This document shows, in pieces, positions 45,636-54,139 of a stretch of 64,000 nt of DNA (positions are counted from its first letter, which is position 1; each line of letters opens with the position of its first letter). Under the pieces are notes generated by a model that had not been told where the DNA came from, did not search any database, and worked only from the letters and a program-made list of their open reading frames with translations. Both the position numbers and the translations under genes were made by a program. Where the stretch lies: positions 558,001-622,000 of the forward strand of contig NZ_JAPENM010000001.1 in the NCBI RefSeq assembly GCF_026342035.1, read 5' to 3'. This DNA is from Aldersonia sp. NBC_00410. Lineage in GTDB: Bacteria > Actinomycetota > Actinomycetes > Mycobacteriales > Mycobacteriaceae.

Positions 45636-46501
45636 CCGCTGACCCGCTCACCGAGGCGTTGTTCGAAAGTCCGCTCGTCGCCTATCCGCTCGCCCGGGCA
45701 TTGCGCACCGCCGGTGCGCGGCCGATCGCGGAGGCCGATCGCGACGCGAAGAAGAACTACGCCCAGCGGCTGTCCAATCAGCTTGCCCAGACCGTCGCCG
45801 ACGCGCTGCGCCCGCACTATCCGGAGATCACCCCCACCACGAGCGGGGCTGGTCAGGAGGCGGCGGTCGACGTGGCGAAGGGCCGGAAACGACTCGACGT
45901 CAAGGCCGTCGATCCGACGCTCGGGCTGATCCTGTGCGTGTCGATCAAGACCTACAGCTTTCAGGACTACTCCCCGAAGAGCGGCAGACTCGGCCGCTGG
46001 ACAAAGAACATCGTGCGCAACGATCACGAGCTGCGCAGCGAGGCGATGGTGCTGCATCAGCGCCAGCCATACAGCGTGCTCGTCGCGGTGATGTTCGAGC
46101 CGTATGCCGCATGCGACGATGGGGATCCGAGCAAAACCAACGATGTCGGGAAGTCGTCTTTTGCCCACCACGTCACAACGCTGTCCAAGCGCACCGGCCG
46201 CGGAAAGCGTCCGGTGCTCGGTGGCAGCGACCGGCTCTGGGTCGATCTGGGTGCGGAGGACACCCGGTACGACCTGTTCGAGAAGGTTTTCATCGGGCTG
46301 TACGACGCCGACGGTGCGTGCCGCTTCTTCGATGTCGAGCAGTCCCCGCCGCGGAACGGCCGCCCGCCCGAGTCGCAAACCCTGTCTTTCGACGAGTTCG
46401 TCGCGTCCGTGCACGCCGAGGTCGAACGGCGAAACCGATTCGCGCCCACCTGGTCCGAGCCCGAGGGCGACGACCCGGCCGACGATCCCGCCGACGACTG
46501 A
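45632..46501 (+). CDS. Candidate type II restriction endonuclease
   Basis: This is a 289-residue protein whose ATG overlaps the methylase stop. The core has AAVDVAKGRKRLDVK then GLILCVSIKTYSFQDY, a PD-(D/E)xK-like D...xxK arrangement. RWTKNIVRNDHELRSEAMVLHQRQPYSVLVAVMF follows, a conserved block that I recognise from methylase-linked proteins in actinobacteria. The C-terminus is very acidic (EPEGDDPADDPADD). Position between a C5 methylase and vsr makes it the obvious restriction enzyme. Activity and site are not shown by the sequence. Confidence 0.68.
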   Translation: MTADPLTEALFESPLVAYPLARALRTAGARPIAEADRDAKKNYAQRLSNQLAQTVADALRPHYPEITPTTSGAGQEAAVDVAKGRKRLDVKAVDPTLGLILCVSIKTYSFQDYSPKSGRLGRWTKNIVRNDHELRSEAMVLHQRQPYSVLVAVMFEPYAACDDGDPSKTNDVGKSSFAHHVTTLSKRTGRGKRPVLGGSDRLWVDLGAEDTRYDLFEKVFIGLYDADGACRFFDVEQSPPRNGRPPESQTLSFDEFVASVHAEVERRNRFAPTWSEPEGDDPADDPADD

Positions 46502-46519
46502 TCCGGTGCGAGCGGCGCA

Positions 46520-46975
46520 ATGAGCCGACCGTCCACCGACGCGCGCACCAGCGCGCGGCTGAGTCGACAGCGCACTCGTGACACCGCGCCGGAGGTGGCG
46601 CTGCGCCGCGAGCTGCACCACCGCGGTCGCCGGTTCTTCGTCGATCGGGCGCCGCTGGCCGGCCTGCGGCGGCGCGCCGACCTGGTATTTCCCAGCCGGC
46701 GGGTGGCGGTCTACGTGGACGGCTGCTTCTGGCACAGCTGCCCGGTGCATGCGACGTACCCGAAGAACAATGCGCAGTGGTGGGCAGACAAGCTCGCCAC
46801 CAACGTCGCGCGTGATCGCGATACCGACGCCAGGCTGGTCGAGCACGGCTGGCGGGTGGTGCGGGTCTGGGAGCATGAGTCGGTGCTCGAAGCCGCCGAC
46901 CGCGTGGAGGCGATCTTGCGGACAGACCCCACCGAGGGCGGCTGCACAGAAATCGCCGAGGGCGGCGATGTCTGA
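46520..46975 (+). CDS. vsr: Very-short-patch mismatch repair endonuclease
   Basis: This is a 151-residue Vsr-type nicking enzyme that corrects T:G mismatches arising where methylated cytosine deaminates. Motifs: RRADLVFPSRRVAVYVDGCFWHSCPVH (catalytic Asp and metal His) and NNAQWWADKLATNVARDRDTDARLVEHGWRVVRVWEHE. Its recognition site should coincide with the methylase's. It lies 18 bases after the endonuclease gene and overlaps the next gene by 8. Confidence 0.9.
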   Translation: MSRPSTDARTSARLSRQRTRDTAPEVALRRELHHRGRRFFVDRAPLAGLRRRADLVFPSRRVAVYVDGCFWHSCPVHATYPKNNAQWWADKLATNVARDRDTDARLVEHGWRVVRVWEHESVLEAADRVEAILRTDPTEGGCTEIAEGGDV

Positions 46976-47657
46976 TCGTCCGGTTCGCATCGCGATCGGT
47001 GTGCTGCTCGTCGTTGCCGGAATCTGCTATTCGTCGTGGCTGCTCGAGTTCGTCGTGGACACCGGCCTCGACCCGATCCACTCGTTCCTCAGCGAGCTCG
47101 AAGCTCCGGACCGGCCGTACCGGGATTGGTTCGAGTACGGCGACGTCATCACCGGGTCGTGCACGCTTATCGCCGCGGTCGCCGGGCTCGTCTGCCTGCC
47201 GCCGCGACAGTTGTACTCGACGGTCGGCTGGGTGGCGCTCGCGGTGTTCGGCGGCGCCACCATCGCCGACTCCCAGGCGCCGGTGGGCTGCGTGCCCGCC
47301 CCCGCGCATCCGTGCCCGGACGAACCGAGCGGGCTCCTGCCGCAACTGCACCACCTGCACGCACTCACCAGCACGATCGCGGTGACCGCGATCTTCGTCG
47401 CGATGGTTTCGTTCACACTGACTGCGCGCCGTGACCGGCGCTGGCCGACGATGGGCAGCCTCGGGCTTGTCCTGCTCGTCCTCATCGCGGTCGCGACGGT
47501 GTGGATGGGTCTGTCCAGCATTCTCGACACGGACTGGGCGCTCGGGGTGGCGCAGCGCATCCAGGTCGGCGGCATGTCGTTGTGGCTGATCACGCTCGGT
47601 GTTGCCATCGGTCAATCCAGCTTTCGACCAGCTCGAACAGGTCCGCCCGGCCCGTGA
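46968..47657 (+). CDS. DUF998-type membrane protein
   Basis: This is a 229-residue protein with six or seven helices: IAIGVLLVVAGICYSSWLLEFV, ITGSCTLIAAVAGLVC, WVALAVFGGATIADS, LTSTIAVTAIFVAMVSFTLT, GSLGLVLLVLIAVATVW and GGMSLWLITLGVAIG. HSFLSELEAP after the first helix and the overall layout are DUF998-like. The start overlaps vsr (ATG within its last codons), so it may ride on the restriction-modification transcript. The last 23 codons overlap, in antisense, the 3' end of the DUF1023 gene. The function is unknown. Confidence 0.75.
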   Translation: MSDRPVRIAIGVLLVVAGICYSSWLLEFVVDTGLDPIHSFLSELEAPDRPYRDWFEYGDVITGSCTLIAAVAGLVCLPPRQLYSTVGWVALAVFGGATIADSQAPVGCVPAPAHPCPDEPSGLLPQLHHLHALTSTIAVTAIFVAMVSFTLTARRDRRWPTMGSLGLVLLVLIAVATVWMGLSSILDTDWALGVAQRIQVGGMSLWLITLGVAIGQSSFRPARTGPPGP

Positions 47658-49293
47658 CCAACGCCGGGTCGCCTCGCACTGCGAGTTCCGGAAGCCCGGC
47701 CAGGATGACCGCCGCGTAGTATCCCGACGTGCGCAGCTCACCGTTGGCGCCGCTGCGCGGGTACTCGCCGTGGCCGGTCGCACCGTCCCGGGGTACCCCG
47801 TCGGGCGTGGTCGTGGCGTCGGTGTCGAGGTGGGTGAAATCGGACCGGTAGCCCGGGCTCCAGCCGAACCGGTTGAGATGGGCGATCGGGTCGTCGTGCG
47901 CGGTCATTTCGAAGGCGTGGCCGGGCGCGATGTGCAGCGCCTCGAACCCGGTGTCGCCGAAACCGTGCCCGGTTCCCACGCCCGGCGAGCCATAGACCAG
48001 CAGGTCGTCGACCACGTGCGGGCCGGGCTCCAGCAGCGCCAGGCCGGTGACCAGCGACCCGTACGAGTGCCCGATCGCGACGAGGTGCTGGTCACCGCCG
48101 TCGTGCGCGGCGGCGATCCCGTCGTAGAACCGCGCCAGATAGGGCGCACCGGCGCGCGCGTTGTGCGTTCCCGCGGCGTCGAGCGCACCGTCGACGGTTT
48201 CCTGCGCGACGAGATCGGCGTCCAACTGCGGCGGGTCGTAGCCGATCCAGGCGATCGCCGCGACCGACTCGGCCCGGTGGTCGGCGGTGCTGCGTAGCGC
48301 GAACTCGGCGGCCCGCTTCAGGCGGTCGGCTTCGTCGACCATGCCGGCGAGCGACCCGCCGACGGTGGTGTTCAACCCTGGTGTGGTGACCGAGACGTGG
48401 CCGGCGGTGTCCGGGTCGCCCACGGCGACTGCAGCATGGGTCTGCGCACCCGACGCGGTGTCGAGGAGCAGCAGCATCCGGTTCGGGTCCAGCGCGAGGG
48501 TGTCGTGCACGGCCTGCAGATCCGCCAGCCGCGCGGCGAGCGCCGGTTCGCCCGCACGGGCGCGGGTCAGCTCGTCACCGAGCTTGATCCCGTTGTAACG
48601 GTCCCGATCCGCAGCCGGCAGCCCGTCACGGTTACCCAGGTAGTTGTCGTGCGCGTACAGCGCGTCCTTCTCATCGGGAGTCAGCCCGGTCCACAGCTGA
48701 TGCAGTTCCGTTGGATCGCGGGGCAGTTCGGCCCGGCCGTCGACGATCGCGTGTACCGCCGCGCCCAGACGCTCGGGCGGGGCGGTTGCGAGTTCCGCTA
48801 CCGCGATGGCGATCTGCCGAGCGGCGCGTTGCTCGGCGGCCTCGAACCGCGCCAGCTGTTCGGCGATCCGGGACGCGAAAAACGCTGCGCGGGAATCAAG
48901 TTCGGATCCAGCCCGCGGCGTGCCCGAGTCGAAGGGACCACGTATCGCAATGACCGCGCCGTCGTCGGCCACCATCATTCCCGCGATCGGCGCCTCGACG
49001 TCGACGATCCGCAGCAGTGCCTCGCGATAGCCGTCGAGTTCGGCGCCGTACGTGGCGAATTCGTCGGAAATCGCCAGCACCGCCGCTGCGACGCGACCGG
49101 CGGACCGCCGCTCCGATTGCGCCCGCGCCTGCGCCGCGCTCGCCGCAGCACCGCGCCAACCGAGCAGCGCATCGTCCACCGCCCGGTGTGCGCACTCGAC
49201 GCGGTCGGTGAAAGTCCGGTTGGCGATACACAAGGAATGCGCGTACTCGACCATCGACCGGGGTGTACTGCGCCGCACCCGGGTAATTGTCAT
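47590..49293 (-). CDS. DUF1023-type alpha/beta hydrolase with ESX-like N-terminus
   Basis: This is a 567-residue protein from ATG 49293, overlapping the upstream stop. The N-terminal ~170 residues are helical with a WXG turn (ALLGWRGAAASAAQ, Trp46), as in type VII substrates. Residues 201-226 (LWTGLTPDEKDAL ... LGNRDGLP) are the linker also seen in the amidase-like effector at 35323. The C-terminal hydrolase has LLLLDTASG, VSVTTPGLNTTVGGSLAGM, AWIGYDPPQ, the nucleophile VAIGHSYGS (Ser410), and a late His in TAHDDPIAHLN. No signal peptide is seen. Type VII export is plausible, and the substrate is unknown. Confidence 0.8.
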   Translation of the reverse strand: MTITRVRRSTPRSMVEYAHSLCIANRTFTDRVECAHRAVDDALLGWRGAAASAAQARAQSERRSAGRVAAAVLAISDEFATYGAELDGYREALLRIVDVEAPIAGMMVADDGAVIAIRGPFDSGTPRAGSELDSRAAFFASRIAEQLARFEAAEQRAARQIAIAVAELATAPPERLGAAVHAIVDGRAELPRDPTELHQLWTGLTPDEKDALYAHDNYLGNRDGLPAADRDRYNGIKLGDELTRARAGEPALAARLADLQAVHDTLALDPNRMLLLLDTASGAQTHAAVAVGDPDTAGHVSVTTPGLNTTVGGSLAGMVDEADRLKRAAEFALRSTADHRAESVAAIAWIGYDPPQLDADLVAQETVDGALDAAGTHNARAGAPYLARFYDGIAAAHDGGDQHLVAIGHSYGSLVTGLALLEPGPHVVDDLLVYGSPGVGTGHGFGDTGFEALHIAPGHAFEMTAHDDPIAHLNRFGWSPGYRSDFTHLDTDATTTPDGVPRDGATGHGEYPRSGANGELRTSGYYAAVILAGLPELAVRGDPALVTGRADLFELVESWIDRWQHRA

Positions 49294-49580
49294 GCCGGCA
49301 GTTCGCATGGGCCGCCACGCAACCGGCGAGCGAATTCGATGTCCGCCGAATCGTATTCGGTGGCATTCGATCGGCAGACGACCACGAGACACTCCAACCG
49401 GTTGCCGGTGCGGCGGTAGGCCTCGCGCACCGCCGCGGTGATCGGCACGGCGCAGATCGGCGATCCCGGCATCACCACCGCAGTCTCGATCGTGATGGCC
49501 TCGACTGCCGTCGCACATTCGTCGAGCGTGCCGGCGAGGGCACGCAGCCCATCGCTGTCGGCCTGCAGAATATCGCTCAC
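49290..49580 (-). CDS. EspC-like ESX-associated small protein
   Basis: This is a 96-residue protein, GTG 49580 start (SDILQADSDGLRALAGTLDECATAVEAI). The size, the Asp-rich first helix and the later GNRLECLVV..NATEYDSADIEFARRL (a YxxxD/E-like export tail: YDSAD) fit the EspC/DUF2580 group of type VII substrates. It overlaps the DUF1023 gene by 4 bases, a common pair in nocardiae and mycobacteria. It probably acts as export partner of the hydrolase. Confidence 0.65.
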   Translation of the reverse strand: MSDILQADSDGLRALAGTLDECATAVEAITIETAVVMPGSPICAVPITAAVREAYRRTGNRLECLVVVCRSNATEYDSADIEFARRLRGGPCELPA

Positions 49581-49775
49581 TCCACCCCCGTGACCACCCC
49601 TGAGCTGGCACAACGCTAACAGGAACCGAGTGGCGCGGCGCGAAGTTATGCACACCGAGCCTGGCCTGTGGAATTCCTTGCGAGACTTCTTTGCGAGACA
49701 ATGTCGAACAGCGGGGAACGGCTCCGACTACTTCGGTGATGGCGCTCTGCCTGCACCTACCGAGAGGAAACGACC

Positions 49776-50261
49776 ATGTCCCAGAAGATCACTCCGGCGC
49801 TCTGGTACGAGACGAACGCCGAGGAAGCCATCGCGTTCTACGCGGGAATTTTCGACGATTTCACGTTGATCTCGGAGTCGCGATACGGGCCGGGCACACC
49901 GATGCCGGAGGGCACCCTGCTGTCCGCCACGTTCGAACTCGCCGGCCTGCAATTCATGGCGATCAACGGTGGGCCGCACGACAAGTTCAACGACGCCGTC
50001 TCGTTCTACGTCAACTGCGCCGATCAGGCCGAGGTCGACCGGTACTGGGACGCTCTCACCGCCGACGGCGGCGCGGAGGTGCAGTGCGGCTGGCTCAAGG
50101 ACAAGTTCGGCATGTCCTGGCAGATCGTGCCGGTACAACTCAGCGAGTTCCTCGAGCAGTCCGAACCCGAGGCCGCCCAACGGGTGATGCAGGCGATGCT
50201 GCAGATGGTCAAGATCGACGTCGAGGGATTGCGCGCGGCCCGCGACGGCGTGAGCGTCTGA
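49776..50261 (+). CDS. PhnB-like VOC family protein
   Basis: This is a 161-residue protein of the '3-demethylubiquinone-9 3-methyltransferase-like' VOC group. Features: KITPALWYETNAEEAIAFYAGIFDDFTL, GTLLSATFELAGLQFMAINGGPHDKFNDAVSFYVNCADQAEVDRYWDALTADGG, and CGWLKDKFGMSWQIVPVQLSEFL. The metal-ligand positions typical of active dioxygenases are mostly absent, as usual in this group. GAGAGG is upstream of ATG 49776. It is monocistronic. The role is unknown. Confidence 0.85.
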   Translation: MSQKITPALWYETNAEEAIAFYAGIFDDFTLISESRYGPGTPMPEGTLLSATFELAGLQFMAINGGPHDKFNDAVSFYVNCADQAEVDRYWDALTADGGAEVQCGWLKDKFGMSWQIVPVQLSEFLEQSEPEAAQRVMQAMLQMVKIDVEGLRAARDGVSV

Positions 50262-50278
50262 GCGGCGCGACCTCCGCC

Positions 50279-50310
50279 AAGGGTCCCGGGCACGATGCCC
50301 GGGACCCTTT
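50279..50310. terminator. Bidirectional terminator
   Basis: AAGGGTCCCGGGC (50279-50291) pairs with GCCCGGGACCCTTT (50297-50310). It lies between the convergent PhnB-like and MFS genes and serves both. Confidence 0.88.
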
Positions 50311-50322
50311 CTCGCGTGCCCG

Positions 50323-51912
50323 CTAGCGAGCGGCGACCGTTTCCTTCGTCATGTCGACGAGCTGGGCGTCGTCACTCGGCTCGATATCGATCGTGCGCCT
50401 TAGCGGCCGGTTCGGCAGCAGCACCACGGCGACCAGGGTCACCACTGCCACGGCGGCGGCGATCATGAAGATCCGGCCGGTGGCGTCGCCGTAGGCGGCA
50501 CGCATGATTTCCTGCACCGGGGCAGGCAACGCCGCGAGGTCGAGGCTGCCGCCGCCTCCGCCGCCGCTGATGCCCAGGTTGGCCAGGCCGGCGGCGGACA
50601 GATCGGCGACCCGGGTGGCCAGCATGGAGCCGAGCACCGACACTCCCACTGCGCCGCCGAAGGTGCGGAAGAACGCGACGCTGCTGGAGGCGGCACCGAC
50701 GTTCTGCACGCTGACGGTGTTCTGCACGGCCAGCACCAGGTTCTGCAACAGGTTGCCGACACCGAAGCCGACGGTCAGCATGAACACGCCCAACAGCCAC
50801 AGGCTGGTCTGGTGATCGATCGTGCCGAGCAGGCCGAACCCGATGACCAGCAGCGCGGCGCCGAACACGACGAAGGCCTTCCACTTGCCGGTGCGAGTGA
50901 TGATCTGACCGGAGATCACCGAGCCGAGCAGCATGCCGACGACGAGCGGGATGGTGAGCAAGCCCGCGTCGGCGGGCGAAAAGCCGCGGGCGATCTGGAA
51001 GTACTGACCGAGGAAGGTGGTCGCGCCGAACAGGCCGACACCGACCGCGACGGAGGAGATTATCGCGAGTCCGGTGGTGCGTTCGGTGACGATCTTGAGT
51101 GGGATGATCGGCGCCTTGGCCTTCATCTCCACGAAGATCGTCGCCGCGAGCAGCGCAACGCCTGCACCGACCAGGATCACCGTTTGCTCCGACATCCAGG
51201 CGTAGGAGTCACCTGCGAACGACACCCAGATCAGCAGGGTCGACACACCGGCGGTCATCAGCAGTGCGCCGAGCCAGTCGATCGAGACGTCGTCCTTGCG
51301 GACGGTGGTGATGTGCAGGGTGCGCTGAAGCAAGAACAGGGCGATCACGGCGAGCGGGATGCAGACGAAGAAGCACCAGCGCCAGCCGAGCGGGCTGTCC
51401 ACGATGACGCCGCCGAGGATCGGGCCGCCGGACATCGAAACGGCCGTGACGGCACCCATGTAGCCGGAGTACCGGCCGCGGTCACGCGGCGCGACGATCG
51501 TGCCGATGATGGCCACGACCAGCGCGGTCAAACCACCCATGCCGACACCCTGCACGGCGCGGGCGGCGAGCAACAGCGGCACGTTGTGCGCGAAGCCGGC
51601 GAAGATCGAACCGCATACAAAGATGACAATGGCGATCTGGACCAGGGACTTCTTATTGAACAGGTCGGCCAGCTTGCCCCAGATCGGGGTCGAGGCGGCG
51701 GTGGTGAGCAACGCCGTGGTGATCACCCAGGAGTAGGCGGTCTGCGTGCCGTTGAGGTCGGCGATGATGGTCGGCAGTGCGGTCGCGACGATCGTCGAAC
51801 TCAGCAGCGCCGTGAACAGCGCCGCGAGCAGGCCAACGAGCGACTCGAGAATCTGGCGGTGTGACATCGCGTTCGGATCGCGCTGCGTCACCGGTTCGGT
51901 TGCTATCGACAT
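50323..51912 (-). CDS. DHA2-type (14-helix) MFS drug efflux transporter
   Basis: This is a 529-residue proton antiporter of the EmrB/QacA type. I chose ATG 51912 (SIATEPVTQRDPNAMSHRQIL). Motif C-like and helix 1 residues appear in LFTALLSSTIVATALPTIIADLNG, motif A in PIWGKLADLFNKKSLV, and DRGRYSGYMGAVTAVSMSGGPILGGVIVDSPLGWRWCFFVCIPLAVIAL is the DHA2 hallmark. It follows its MarR gene by 7 bases and should be induced by the drug that MarR senses. Confidence 0.92.
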   Translation of the reverse strand: MSIATEPVTQRDPNAMSHRQILESLVGLLAALFTALLSSTIVATALPTIIADLNGTQTAYSWVITTALLTTAASTPIWGKLADLFNKKSLVQIAIVIFVCGSIFAGFAHNVPLLLAARAVQGVGMGGLTALVVAIIGTIVAPRDRGRYSGYMGAVTAVSMSGGPILGGVIVDSPLGWRWCFFVCIPLAVIALFLLQRTLHITTVRKDDVSIDWLGALLMTAGVSTLLIWVSFAGDSYAWMSEQTVILVGAGVALLAATIFVEMKAKAPIIPLKIVTERTTGLAIISSVAVGVGLFGATTFLGQYFQIARGFSPADAGLLTIPLVVGMLLGSVISGQIITRTGKWKAFVVFGAALLVIGFGLLGTIDHQTSLWLLGVFMLTVGFGVGNLLQNLVLAVQNTVSVQNVGAASSSVAFFRTFGGAVGVSVLGSMLATRVADLSAAGLANLGISGGGGGGSLDLAALPAPVQEIMRAAYGDATGRIFMIAAAVAVVTLVAVVLLPNRPLRRTIDIEPSDDAQLVDMTKETVAAR

Positions 51913-51919
51913 TCGACAG

Positions 51920-52414
51920 TTATCTTTCGTTCGAGGCAGCCATGAGCGCGCCGAACCGGCGCTGGGCATGGTTGGTCTGGGCGTGCTGGCAAAGGGTCTT
52001 GCTCAATTTCTGGACGGTGTCGAACGCCTTCATGGCCTCGGTTTCCGACCAATCGGCGAGCGCATGCTGGAGTCGCTCCGCGCGCATGCGTCGCAGGTTT
52101 TGCAGTAGTTCGTATCCGGCGGAACTGACCCGCACGAGCGAGGCCCGGCCGTCTTCGGGATCGGTGGTCCGATCGACGTAGCCGCGGCCGACAAGTTCGG
52201 CGAGCTGTCTGCTGAGCGCCGACGGCGTGATGAACAGTTCGTCGGCGAGCGCGTTCTGCCGGCTCTCGCCGTAAATGGCGAGGGTGAGCAGGACCGCCGC
52301 GGATCCGGGCAGTAGATCGGTCCCATCGTCGGGGGCGAGCGCGCCACGCATCGAACGACCGAGCCGGAACAGCTCATCGATGAAGTGCTCCGCGGTTTCG
52401 GGTGGTAACGGCAT
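51920..52414 (-). CDS. MarR-family repressor of the efflux pump
   Basis: This is a 164-residue MarR protein. The winged helix is LLTLAIYGESRQNALADELFITPSALSRQLAELVGRGYVDRTTDPEDGRASLVRVSSAGYELL, with the DxR wing (DPEDGRA). It is translated just before the MFS pump (7-base gap), and its promoter carries two palindromes (52443-52494). It is a likely autoregulated drug-responsive operon. Confidence 0.9.
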   Translation of the reverse strand: MPLPPETAEHFIDELFRLGRSMRGALAPDDGTDLLPGSAAVLLTLAIYGESRQNALADELFITPSALSRQLAELVGRGYVDRTTDPEDGRASLVRVSSAGYELLQNLRRMRAERLQHALADWSETEAMKAFDTVQKLSKTLCQHAQTNHAQRRFGALMAASNER

Positions 52415-52442
52415 GGCACCCCCTCACACGATGGAAACGGAC

Positions 52443-52494
52443 AGTTAATTAACTTCCGCAACTATATAGGTGGATACTTGCGGCAAGCAAGTAT
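52443..52494. promoter_or_regulatory. MarR operator region
   Basis: AGTTAATTAACT (52443-52454) is a perfect 12-bp palindrome. ATACTTGC (52474-52481) and GCAAGTAT (52487-52494) form a second inverted repeat with a 5-base centre. TATATA lies between them. Both are upstream of the marR start at 52414. The rest of the 52415-52713 gap shows no gene. Confidence 0.65.
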
Positions 52495-52713
52495 ATTTGG
52501 CTACATCACCTTGATCCGACTGGTGTGAATCGCGACACTTTCGGGTAGTTAGGCGAGTGCACGGCTCCTTCTCGTTGCGGTCGAGGGCGATTTCATCGAC
52601 GATTACCCTCAACCCCTAAGCGCCGAGAGCAAACCGGGAGCAACCCGTGCACACTGCTCGTCGGCGCTATATGTTGTTCGCTCGATCGCTTGATTCGGGA
52701 ATGAGGTTTCGGT

Positions 52714-53940
52714 GTGACCGAACGGATTTTTCGCAGTCTGCCGCTGCGCGCGGCGTTCTTGGCGTGCCTGACGGTGGCACTGGCGATGGTGGTGTCGCCG
52801 GCGCCCGCCGGCGCCCAGCCCATCTATCCGATCCTCAATCCCGACCCGTTCTACGTGCAGCCACCGGATCTGGCGGGTAAGCGTCCCGGGGACGTCCTTG
52901 CGGTGCGCCCGATGCCGCCCATCGCGGCATTCCCGGGCGTCGGCGTCGTACAGATCAAGTTCCGCTCCACGAGCTCCGAGGGCAGGCCGATCGCGGCGAC
53001 CACGCTCGCGCTGCTGCCGGCGAACCGGCAGCCGGGTGGCCCGTTGCTGTCGTATCAGCACATCATCAACGGACTCGGCACGCAGTGTTCACCCTCGTCG
53101 ACGCTGTACACCAATGATCCAAACCTCGTCGTGCGGGAAGCACCTGCGCTCAACGTCGTGCTGACGCGCGGCTGGTCGATCCTGCTTCCGGATCATCTCG
53201 GCCCGAATGCGGCCTACGGTGCCGCGAAGCTCGGCGGCCAGATCGTGCTCGACAACATCCGCGCCGCACAGCGGGTCAGCGAGCTCGGACTGGCGGCCAG
53301 CCCCGTCGCGATGGCCGGGTACTCCGGCGGCGGCATGGCCACCGCATGGGCGGCTGCGCTCGCCCCGAAATACGCACCGGACCTGAAGATCGTCGGTGCG
53401 GCGGAAGGCGGTGTGCCGGCGAACATCACCAAAATGGCCCGTCAGCTCGGCTTCAGTCCGCACCCGGCGTTCGGCTTGGCGATGGCGGCCGCGATCGGCC
53501 TGGAACGCGAGTACCCCGACCGGTTCCCGCTCAGCGAGCAGCTGAACCCGCTCGGGATCGACATTCGCAACAAGATCGCGAACGCCTGCACCAACGACAT
53601 TCTGGCGGCCGGCGCCGGCCACAGCGTCCCCGAGCTCGCCTCGACGCTGGAACTCACCAGCGACCCCAAGGCATGGTCGATCGCCGATGAGAACAGCCTC
53701 GAGCTGTACTCCGAGGTGCCGAACATCCCGATCTACGAGTGGCATTCGCCGATCGACGGACTGATTCCGATCGACTCCATCCTCAACACCATCAGCCGGT
53801 ACTGCGGAGCGGGCGTACGCGTGCAGTCCGACACCTACCCCGTCCCGGATCACCTCACCGCCGCTGTGCTCGGATTGCCGACTGCGCTCAACTACCTGGA
53901 GCAGCGGTTCCAGGGGGCGCCTGCGCCGAGTAACTGCTAG
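52714..53940 (+). CDS. Secreted lipase (LIP family)
   Basis: This is a 408-residue exported alpha/beta hydrolase from GTG 52714. The signal peptide is LRAAFLACLTVALAMVVSPAPAGAQP. It has the secretory-lipase layout: FYVQPPDLAGKRPGDVL, YQHIINGLGTQCSPSS, the nucleophile elbow MAGYSGGGMATAWAA, an acid loop EWHSPIDGLIPID and a late His in YPVPDHLTAAV. Cys residues at CSPSS, NACTND, RYCGAG and the C-terminal SNC probably form disulphides. It likely hydrolyses host or environmental lipids. It is monocistronic. Confidence 0.88.
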   Translation: MTERIFRSLPLRAAFLACLTVALAMVVSPAPAGAQPIYPILNPDPFYVQPPDLAGKRPGDVLAVRPMPPIAAFPGVGVVQIKFRSTSSEGRPIAATTLALLPANRQPGGPLLSYQHIINGLGTQCSPSSTLYTNDPNLVVREAPALNVVLTRGWSILLPDHLGPNAAYGAAKLGGQIVLDNIRAAQRVSELGLAASPVAMAGYSGGGMATAWAAALAPKYAPDLKIVGAAEGGVPANITKMARQLGFSPHPAFGLAMAAAIGLEREYPDRFPLSEQLNPLGIDIRNKIANACTNDILAAGAGHSVPELASTLELTSDPKAWSIADENSLELYSEVPNIPIYEWHSPIDGLIPIDSILNTISRYCGAGVRVQSDTYPVPDHLTAAVLGLPTALNYLEQRFQGAPAPSNC

Positions 53941-54139
53941 GTCTGGCGAAAGCCGACGAAACTTGTCGGTGCTGCTCGATGGACTTGGATCATGCTGGGG
54001 GGGCAACGATCCTGCTGAGGCGTTGGACGCGCCAACGCCGCCCGCTGCGTGGTCGCATGACCGCGACCCGGTGCCGCGGCGGCGAAACGAGTAGCGCGTT
54101 ACTCTGTTTCCCGCCACCCGCAGCCGGGATGCTGGTCAC

